In this document: piece by piece, positions 15,410-21,062 of the stretch
How positions within the stretch are numbered: the stretch's first letter is position 1
Layout: each line of letters opens with the position of its first letter
The notes under the pieces: generated by a model
Databases searched by the model: none
Told to the model about the DNA's origin: nothing
Seen by the model: the letters and a program-made list of their open reading frames with translations, nothing else
Translations under genes and position numbers: made by a program
Assembly (NCBI GenBank): GCA_949745625.1
Contig: CATJZR010000093.1
Coordinates: forward strand, 1-28,146
DNA length: 28,146 bases
Source: an uncultured Eubacteriales bacterium
Lineage (GTDB): Bacteria; Bacillota; Clostridia; Christensenellales; Borkfalkiaceae
Reading direction: 5' to 3'

Positions 15410-16286
15410 GTATTATGTAGAAAACCACGATATAGCGGCGTGGCTCAAAAGAAGATAAACACAAAAAAATATCAGAAATCTTGCAAACACTATGCAAATG
15501 GAAAGGCGTAGCAGTCTAGTAATGTGAAATATGTTTCGGTCATATAAATATGTTTGTAAGCAATATCGCCCCCAATTAGCGTTGCAGGCTTTATGGGTAC
15601 TTGAAGGTTATTAAAAGACTAATGCTATACCGGTAGTTTGGCAATATGAAATTTGCATACCGCAACTGCGAATTATGTTGCAAAGGATATTATGCAGAAC
15701 TGCAATAAAAGAGTATATGAAAATCAATCAATTAAAGCGCGATAAAGATGCAGACCTGCTAAGTGTATTTGACCTTAACGACTACAACGGGTAGCAAGCG
15801 CTTGACCGGTAGGGCTACAATATGTGCGCTTGTGCGCAGCCGATACAAATCAAGGCTATTTGCCCGAAAATAAAATACCACCCGATATGAGGGTGGATTA
15901 TTATTAGTCGTAATATTTTTGCGCCGCTCTTTCTTTTTGCAGTGCGGTAATCTCGGCTTTACACATTTTGCCGAATAGCCGTCGTCTAATTTCAGCGACT
16001 GCTTAATACCGTTTGTGAAAAAGCCTTATACGGATTAGCCGAAAATTTTTGTCCGCAGTTTAAACATTAGTACGCTGTACCGCGATAATTCAACAGAATT
16101 GTAGCTACGTCGCAAAAACTGCGACAGACAGATATACCGAAAAACTATCCAATCCCCGTCCAACGCACTGTATACAGACAACGCAGCACATATCACGATT
16201 GTATAAGAATTGCAACGTGTATTATCAGTTTGACGTCCAAACTTTGCTTTTCGGTGTATTATGCTTCTTCATTTTCGCCTCATTCG
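15410..16286. other. Gene-poor, decayed spacer of about 880 bp
   Basis: I find no intact gene here. It holds repeat copy 1 (15645-15898) and a small hairpin CCACG/CGTGG (15424-15442). On the minus strand there is a 20-codon frame (15904-15966) encoding MCKAEITALQKERAAQKYYD, which reads like the end of a lost protein. On the plus strand a stop-interrupted frame runs up to the repeat. Stops in all frames and short coding-like islands suggest the remains of a lost or mobile element. No transposase motif is recognisable. 15967-16286 shows nothing I can name. Confidence 0.55.
15645..15898 (+). repeat. Inverted repeat element, copy 1 (decayed)
   Basis: About nine bases in ten match copy 2 (19317-19586, opposite strand) by eye, starting at TATGAAATTTGCATACCG and ending with a CCACCC/GGGTGG hairpin (15878-15896). 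Compared with copy 2 it lacks 19 bases after 15699 and has small indels. Its ORF therefore stops after 20 codons (starting at 15646). Confidence 0.85.
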
Positions 16287-17543
16287 CTAAATTCTCAAAC
16301 CCTTTGGCAGGTGATTTTTTGCCATTCCTCCCGAGCACTTGCACCACCCCAGAGGAAAGCCGTTGTTCGTGACGAGCTTCCAACCGTTTCCGCCAAACGA
16401 GAAAGTAAGTCCGCGAAGATAACTTTGCGCCGTTTCGCCGTCCACCTCCACGCAGTCGGCGCCGTCCGCAGTGAGACACATTGCAAGCGAATGACACGGC
16501 TCCACCCTTGTTCCGACCTCGGCAAGTCGTACCCCGGCGCGCAGCGTCTGAACGGATATTTGCGGCATTTCATCCGGCAGCGAATACAGCGTATCGCCGA
16601 CAAAGTACAAATTGCCGTAGCTGTGAGTAAGATTATCCTTTTCCCATTCTCGGTAAGCATTTATACGCTTATCACGGGTCGGCGCGGCAAGCGGCAAATT
16701 GCGTCTGCCGCCTTCCGCCTTTTCTATTACTGCGTAAAAATGCCCCTCGCCGCGGATTTCGTGCGGGTAAAGCTTTTTCATTTCGATAAGCTTGCACCCG
16801 TATTTTTTAACAAAAGCGTCAACCTGCATTTCGTCCTCCTGAGGCGCGAATGTGCAAGTGGAATATACCAATATGCCGCCGCCGCGCAGCATTTTATAAG
16901 CGCTGTCGAGAATAACCGACTGTCGCTCTGCACAACGCCGCACGTTTTCCAAATTCCATTCGGGAATTGCCGCAGCTTCCTTTTTGAACATACCCTCACC
17001 CGAGCACGGCGCATCCACGAGAATTTTATCGAAGTATTCCTCACATTCTTCGGCAAGTTTTGCAGGTGCGGCGCAGGTTACCACTTCATTTTTTATGCCC
17101 ATCCGCTCGACGTTTGACGAAAGTATTTTCGCGCGTGAAAAGTTGATTTCGTTCATAAAAATTATTCCGCCGCCGCACATATACTGCGCAAGCTGCGTGC
17201 CCTTGCCGCCGGGGGCGGAACATAGGTCGAGCACACGTTCGCCAGAGCGCGCTTCTAGCTTGGGTGCGACGCTCATTGCGGAAGGCTCCTGCACGTAGTA
17301 CAACCCCTGCGCGTGATAAACCGTTTTACCTAACCCTTCGCCTGAAACGTAAAAGCCGCTTTGCTCCCACTCTACGGGTTCAAGCAAAAACGGCGATATT
17401 TTTTTAAATTCTTCGGCAGAAATTTTAAGCGTGTTTACACGTATTGCCCTTTCGACCGGGCGGGAATAGCTGCCGAGAAAATCGGCAAAACTCGCGCCCA
17501 ACTCGCGCTGCATTCGCGCTGAAAATTCAAACGGCAGATTCAT
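16287..17543 (-). CDS. rsmF: RsmF/NOL1-type rRNA (cytosine-C5) methyltransferase
   Basis: This 418-residue protein is a SAM-dependent m5C methyltransferase of the NOP2/Sun (RsmB/RsmF/YebU) group. It has the N-terminal RNA-binding part (SRPVERAIRVNTLK, 27-40). The SAM loop is LDLCSAPGGKGTQ (105-117). The two catalytic cysteines are Cys180 in VDAPCSGEGMF (release) and Cys230 in YSTCTFAPQEDE (nucleophile). After residue 290 comes an RsmF-type C-terminal region (LPLAAPTRDKRIN, GDTLYSLP, GVRLAEVGTRVEPCHSLAM) with the PUA-like end typical of Firmicute members. It should methylate 16S rRNA near the decoding centre; the exact cytosine is not deducible. GAGG precedes the ATG. It overlaps the exonuclease gene by 17 bases, so the two are one operon. 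Its end lies at the border of the decayed spacer. Confidence 0.9.
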   Translation of the reverse strand: MNLPFEFSARMQRELGASFADFLGSYSRPVERAIRVNTLKISAEEFKKISPFLLEPVEWEQSGFYVSGEGLGKTVYHAQGLYYVQEPSAMSVAPKLEARSGERVLDLCSAPGGKGTQLAQYMCGGGIIFMNEINFSRAKILSSNVERMGIKNEVVTCAAPAKLAEECEEYFDKILVDAPCSGEGMFKKEAAAIPEWNLENVRRCAERQSVILDSAYKMLRGGGILVYSTCTFAPQEDEMQVDAFVKKYGCKLIEMKKLYPHEIRGEGHFYAVIEKAEGGRRNLPLAAPTRDKRINAYREWEKDNLTHSYGNLYFVGDTLYSLPDEMPQISVQTLRAGVRLAEVGTRVEPCHSLAMCLTADGADCVEVDGETAQSYLRGLTFSFGGNGWKLVTNNGFPLGWCKCSGGMAKNHLPKGLRI

Positions 17544-18489
17544 TTAATATTTTCCTCAACCCATCGATGTCGGTTATAGCTATCTGCGGCATGTTGCGCG
17601 CGTTTACGGTGCGCTGCGTATTATCGTCGGAAGCGCAAATGTAAAAATTACTGTCGCTTAAATGGTGCGAATATCTGCCGCCCTGCGCGTAAATTTCGTC
17701 GCAAAGCCGCTTTGCACATTCAACGTCGTCCTCTATTGCGCGCGAAAATGAAAATATTTTACCGAAGTAGCGACCGCCACGTTTTGGCTTTTTACGGGAA
17801 ACGTAATTAAAGAATTCAATGCGCTTTTTCGAGCGTTCGCGCTTTTCGTCAGATACCCGTCTATGATACGCCTTTACGCCGGACGAGGTAGGCGAATACA
17901 TACTGTAATTTTTAATTCTGCCGCGGCTCAGCCCGTAAAGTTTTACAAGCTCGTCAAATGTGCAGTTTTCCGCCCTGCAAATCGCCTCTACCACGCGCAT
18001 CGTCGCGTAGGCGTCATCAACGGCGCGGTGCGGAGTAAACTCCACACCGAGATTTACGGCAATATGTTCGAGACCCGACTGCTTGGTAAAATCACCGGTA
18101 TAGCTCATAAACATCAGCTGACTGTCGTAAAACCGAAAGTCGAAAGACGGTAACTTGAAACGCCGTGTTTCCAGATTGAGATATTTTACGTCATTAAGAA
18201 TCGAATGTCCCAGCACAATCGTATCCTTGTCCTCGAGCAGCGATTTAATAAACGGATAGCGTTCCTTAAACGGAGGATACTTTTTAAACTCCGAATACGA
18301 ATACGGCAAAACAAGCCCCTTACTGCCGTTTCTGTCCGTAAGGTGAAAGCCGCCGCGGGGATTTATGAGTATATCCTCTTTTTTAATTATATTAAACTGT
18401 TCGTCGCAAACGACGTAACCGAACGCGCAGATTTTTGCGGTGGTCTTGTTCACGCTTGCACACTCTATATCGAAAAATACATACTGCAT
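17527..18489 (-). CDS. DEDDh 3'-5' exonuclease with BRCT-like C-terminus
   Basis: The first 175 residues form a DnaQ/PolC-epsilon-type exonuclease. Motif ExoI is FFDIEC (Asp7, Glu9). ExoII is GHSILNDV (Asp100). ExoIII is HRAVDDA (His154, Asp159), the DEDDh order. Such enzymes trim DNA or RNA 3' ends using two metal ions. Residues about 180-235 are very basic (KRERSKKRIE, SRKKPKRGG) and may bind nucleic acid. The last 80 residues (GKIFSFSRAIED, then CAKRLCDEIYAQGG, then YICASDD, ARNM) follow the pattern of a BRCT domain. The start has AGGT 8 bases upstream. A TTGATA-17-TATAAT promoter serves this gene and the overlapping rsmF. Role (repair, RNA turnover or a proofreading helper) is undetermined. 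Confidence 0.87.
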   Translation of the reverse strand: MQYVFFDIECASVNKTTAKICAFGYVVCDEQFNIIKKEDILINPRGGFHLTDRNGSKGLVLPYSYSEFKKYPPFKERYPFIKSLLEDKDTIVLGHSILNDVKYLNLETRRFKLPSFDFRFYDSQLMFMSYTGDFTKQSGLEHIAVNLGVEFTPHRAVDDAYATMRVVEAICRAENCTFDELVKLYGLSRGRIKNYSMYSPTSSGVKAYHRRVSDEKRERSKKRIEFFNYVSRKKPKRGGRYFGKIFSFSRAIEDDVECAKRLCDEIYAQGGRYSHHLSDSNFYICASDDNTQRTVNARNMPQIAITDIDGLRKILNESAV

Positions 18490-18498
18490 TACCTAAGA

Positions 18499-18527
18499 AT
18501 TATAGCATATTTAACTGTAAATATCAA
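18499..18527 (-). promoter_or_regulatory. Promoter of the exonuclease-rsmF operon
   Basis: Minus-strand TTGATA (18522-18527), 17 bases, TATAAT (18499-18504). It is divergent from the plus-strand promoter at 18547-18575, with only 19 bases between the two -35 boxes. Confidence 0.85.
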
Positions 18528-18546
18528 GTATAAAGAAAGCTTGCCC

Positions 18547-18575
18547 TTGACAAATAAAAAAATTTATATTATAAT
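18547..18575 (+). promoter_or_regulatory. Consensus promoter that implies a leaderless message
   Basis: Perfect TTGACA (18547-18552), exactly 17 bases, perfect TATAAT (18570-18575). Only seven bases (TTTCAGT) separate the -10 from the ATG at 18583, so transcription should begin at the start codon itself. Confidence 0.88.
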
Positions 18576-18582
18576 TTTCAGT

Positions 18583-19314
18583 ATGAGAAATTTGCTGACT
18601 ATTGTCGTAAGCTGCGACACGGGGTTGAAACACGCCTCTACACTTTACGACGGTATAGAACTGATATATCCCGAAGAAAACGAGACTGAAAAGGACTTTG
18701 TTCTGCGCGCAGTTAAAAATGCAAAAGGCAAATATGCCGTCCTGCTAGAACAAAAATTCAGATTTGCCGATGTAAATACTCTTTTGAATATTCTTGATAA
18801 AAATTCGTCGGATATGGTAAGCTTTACGGGCGGCACGGCAATTAAAACTTCGGTTATCAAAGCTGTGGCAAAGGACTGCGCCGACCTGTTTTCATGCTTC
18901 GCGCTGTCGGTATTAAGCTGTAAAACGGTACTTAAATCGGTTTATATGCCGTTCACATTCGAACGCGCGGAAACGATGTTTTCAGACGACAACTATTCGG
19001 GCATACTTATTGCGGCGGAAGCGTTCGGAGCAGCCAAGTCCAAGCTTTCGAAGGACGTATACTCCCACGTTTTAAACGCACTTTGCTCAAGATTGATAAC
19101 CTTTTACCTCTACGCCATGATTTGCATTAAGGAAGGAAGCTGGGAAAGCGAAAAGCTGATTTCTTTCGATGGCAGATTAAAGAGCGAAATTGTTTTATAC
19201 CTTGCACTCGAAAAGAATTTTACTTACGCAAAGCTTTCGAAGCTTAGAAAAAAGAATTTCAAAATTTCCTCTCTTGCCGCAAAAAAATTCAAAAAGATAA
19301 TTAAGCTTAAATGA
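18583..19314 (+). CDS. Glycosyltransferase-family-2-like protein, probably reduced
   Basis: The frame is open back to 18205, but that part is antisense to the exonuclease. The real start is the ATG at 18583, right after a consensus promoter, giving 243 residues. The N-terminus LLTIVVSCD, followed by AVKNAKGKYAVLLEQKF, resembles the first strand and the AxGKYxxxLD segment of GT-A family 2 enzymes. The DxD position seems to be Glu-Gln and no QxxRW motif follows. The C-terminal part is basic (KLSKLRKKNFKISS and an LAAKKFKKIIKLK end), which might hold it at the membrane. It may be an inactive or very divergent transferase. No ribosome site is present. It ends at the hairpin of repeat copy 2. A different Rossmann-like fold remains possible. 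Confidence 0.6.
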   Translation: MRNLLTIVVSCDTGLKHASTLYDGIELIYPEENETEKDFVLRAVKNAKGKYAVLLEQKFRFADVNTLLNILDKNSSDMVSFTGGTAIKTSVIKAVAKDCADLFSCFALSVLSCKTVLKSVYMPFTFERAETMFSDDNYSGILIAAEAFGAAKSKLSKDVYSHVLNALCSRLITFYLYAMICIKEGSWESEKLISFDGRLKSEIVLYLALEKNFTYAKLSKLRKKNFKISSLAAKKFKKIIKLK

Positions 19315-19318
19315 TAAT

Positions 19319-19348
19319 CCACCCGCATGGCGGGTGGTATTTTCTTTT
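19319..19348 (+). terminator. Terminator of the GT2-like gene, formed by repeat copy 2
   Basis: CCACCCGC (19319-19326), loop ATG, GCGGGTGG (19330-19337), then TATTTTCTTTT on the plus strand, directly after the stop at 19314. In effect the repeat supplies the terminator. Confidence 0.75.
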
Positions 19349-19402
19349 CGGGCAAATAGCCCTGATTTGCATCGGTTGCGCACAAGCGCGCATATTGTAG
19401 CC

Positions 19403-19585
19403 CTACCGGTCAAGCGCTGCTACCGTTGTAGTCGTTAAGGTCAAATACGCTTGACGGTCTGCATCTTTATCGCGCTTTAATTGATTGATTTGCATATACT
19501 CTTTTATTGCAGCAGTATCTTTACATACCGTATCTGCATAATATCCTTTACAACATAATTCGCAGTTGCGGTATGCAAATTTCAT
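19403..19585 (-). CDS. 60-residue ORF carried by the repeat element
   Basis: The ATG at 19585 opens a 60-codon frame. Its N-terminus has four cysteines (YRNCELCCKGYYADTVCKD), possibly a metal site, followed by a charged helix (AAIKEYMQINQLKRDKDADR) and a Thr-rich end. It has no ribosome site and sits directly behind the serS terminator, so expression is doubtful. The copy at 15646 is broken by a 19-base deletion. The coding-like composition and the shared start suggest that the repeat was once a gene or a small mobile unit. I do not know the family. Confidence 0.35.
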   Translation of the reverse strand: MKFAYRNCELCCKGYYADTVCKDTAAIKEYMQINQLKRDKDADRQAYLTLTTTTVAALDR

Positions 19586-19596
19586 AATACAACAAT

Positions 19597-19624
19597 AAAA
19601 ACCCATCCGACGGATGGGTTTTTT
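19597..19624 (-). terminator. Terminator of serS
   Basis: AAAACCCATCC/GGATGGGTTTT around GAC, 7 bases after the serS stop, with T-rich sequence (TTTTTATTG) on the minus strand. Confidence 0.85.
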
Positions 19625-19630
19625 ACTTTT

Positions 19631-20923
19631 TTAATTCTTTAATTCTATTTTCGATTTGCCGCCCATATACTTTCTAAGTACCTCTGGAATATACACTGTA
19701 CCGTCGGGCTGCAAATGATTTTCGAGAAACGCAATCAACATTCTCGGCGGTGCAACAACAGTATTGTTAAGTGTATGGGCAAACTCGTTTTTGCCCGTCT
19801 TGGAATTTTTATACCTTATGCCCAGCCGTCTTGCCTGAGCGTCCGTAAGGTTGGAGCAGCTACCCACCTCAAAATATTTTTTCTGGCGGGGACTCCACGC
19901 CTCTATATCGCAGCTTTTATACTTTAAATCCGCCAAATCACCGGAACAGCAAATAAGCTGACGAACGGGAATTTCCATGGATACGAAAAGCTCGACTGTG
20001 TAATTCCACATTTTTTCGTACCAGTCTTCACTTTCTTCTGGTTTACATATTACTATCATTTCCTGCTTTTCAAACTGGTGTATACGGTAAATTCCACGCT
20101 CCTCTATGCCGTGCGCACCCTTTTCCTTTCTGAAGCAAGGCGAATACGACGTCAGCGTCTGCGGCAGACTGTCCTCTGACAGTACGGTTCCCATAAATCT
20201 GCCTATCATCGAATGTTCGCTGGTGCCGATAAGATACAGGTCCTCGCCATCTATCTTGTACATCATTCCTTCCATTTCTTCGAAACTCATTACGCCTGAA
20301 ACGACGTCGCTTCTTATCATATAGGGCGGTATGCAGTAGGTAAAACCCTTGTCAATCATAAAGTCACGCGCGTAATTGAGTACTGCGGAATGCAGACGCG
20401 CAATATCGCCCGTGAGGTAATAGAAGCCGTTTCCGCTTGTACGCCGGGCGGCGTCAAGGTCTATTCCGCCGAGGCTTTCCAAAATATCGAGGTGATAGGG
20501 AACGTCAAAGGGCTTTTCTTTAGCTTCTAAAAACACCTTGCCCTGCACGTTTTCACTGTCGTCCCTGCCAACAGGAACGTCATCCGCAATTATATTCGGA
20601 ATTGACATCATTGCTGTTTTAAGCCGCGTCTCTATTTCTGCGGTTTCCTCTTCGATGCGAGCAACGCGGTCGTTATTTTCCTTGGAAATGCGTTTGGCTT
20701 CCTCCGCCTCTTCTTTTTTGCCATCGCGCATGAGCAAACCTATATTCTTTGCAAGAGTGTTTCGCATGGCGCGGCAGTTGTCTCCCTCCGCTTGAAGCGC
20801 GCGCTTGCGCTTGTCAAGCTCGGCTATTTCGTCCACAAGGGGAAGCTTTTTATCCTGAAATTTCTTTTTGAGGTTGGCTTTTACCAGCTCGGGATTTTCA
20901 CGGATAAGATTAATGTCAATCAT
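19631..20923 (-). CDS. serS: Seryl-tRNA synthetase
   Basis: This class II synthetase (430 residues, normal length) charges tRNA-Ser in the cytoplasm. The N-terminal long coiled-coil arm that grips the tRNA variable arm spans about residues 25-105 (DKRKRALQAEGDNCRAMRN through EETAEIETRLK). The catalytic core shows TSEHSMIGRF, motif 2 FRKEKGAHGIEERGIYRIHQF and motif 3 AHTLNNTVVAPPRMLIAFLE, ending VLRKYMGG as usual. The ATG at 20923 has GGAGGA 7 bases upstream; a TTG at 20929 overlaps this spacer and is not used. The leader is only about 25 bases, so the T-box control common for Firmicute serS is absent here. A palindrome inside the promoter suggests a repressor instead. Confidence 0.97.
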   Translation of the reverse strand: MIDINLIRENPELVKANLKKKFQDKKLPLVDEIAELDKRKRALQAEGDNCRAMRNTLAKNIGLLMRDGKKEEAEEAKRISKENNDRVARIEEETAEIETRLKTAMMSIPNIIADDVPVGRDDSENVQGKVFLEAKEKPFDVPYHLDILESLGGIDLDAARRTSGNGFYYLTGDIARLHSAVLNYARDFMIDKGFTYCIPPYMIRSDVVSGVMSFEEMEGMMYKIDGEDLYLIGTSEHSMIGRFMGTVLSEDSLPQTLTSYSPCFRKEKGAHGIEERGIYRIHQFEKQEMIVICKPEESEDWYEKMWNYTVELFVSMEIPVRQLICCSGDLADLKYKSCDIEAWSPRQKKYFEVGSCSNLTDAQARRLGIRYKNSKTGKNEFAHTLNNTVVAPPRMLIAFLENHLQPDGTVYIPEVLRKYMGGKSKIELKN

Positions 20924-20952
20924 TTGCAATTCCTCCAGAATATGTCTTAAAA

Positions 20953-20981
20953 ATTATACTGCAATTTTGCAGTATTTGCAA
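20953..20981 (-). promoter_or_regulatory. Promoter of serS
   Basis: Minus-strand TTGCAA (20976-20981), 17 bases, perfect TATAAT (20953-20958). It is divergent from the ATPase promoter, whose -35 begins at 21000. Confidence 0.85.
20956..20975. promoter_or_regulatory. 20-bp palindrome inside the serS promoter, candidate operator
   Basis: ATACTGCAA and TTGCAGTAT are perfect 9-base arms around a two-base centre. It fills the spacer and overlaps the upstream half of the -10 box, an ideal place for a dimeric repressor. Confidence 0.55.
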
Positions 20982-20999
20982 TTAATTAGCTTTATTATC

Positions 21000-21028
21000 T
21001 TGAAAAAATTTTCCGCGTATGTTATAAT
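21000..21028 (+). promoter_or_regulatory. Promoter of the P-type ATPase
   Basis: TTGAAA (21000-21005), 17 bases, TATAAT (21023-21028) with an upstream TGT (extended -10). Confidence 0.85.
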
Positions 21029-21062
21029 CAAATAAGCAGTAAATTAAACAAGTGGGTATTAT

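Larger units (their letters stand above)
19317..19586 (-). repeat. Inverted repeat element, copy 2 (more complete)
   Basis: The minus-strand counterpart of 15645-15898. It has the same TATGAAATTTGCATACCG start, an intact 60-codon ORF (19585 down to 19403), about 60 bases of conserved non-coding sequence and a perfect CCACCCGC/GCGGGTGG hairpin at its end. It fills the whole gap between the glycosyltransferase-like gene and the serS terminator, and its hairpin end faces copy 1. Confidence 0.85.

Noticed and set aside
15410..16286. Insertion sequence with transposase
   Set aside because: No DDE or HUH motif, no terminal repeats flanked by target duplications. Only degenerate islands and the inverted repeat are seen.
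16225..16497. Minus-strand frame ending beyond the rsmF stop
   Set aside because: Out-of-frame shadow of the rsmF C-terminus running into the decayed spacer.
16230..17117. Plus-strand frame of 295 codons opposite rsmF
   Set aside because: Antisense to clear methyltransferase motifs; it has no promoter and no plausible protein pattern.
18205..18582. Upstream extension of the GT2-like frame to a 369-residue protein
   Set aside because: This part is antisense to the exonuclease gene, and a consensus promoter plus an ATG at 18583 define the true start.
20924..20999. T-box riboswitch before serS
   Set aside because: The leader from the promoter is only about 25 bases, too short for any T-box structure.
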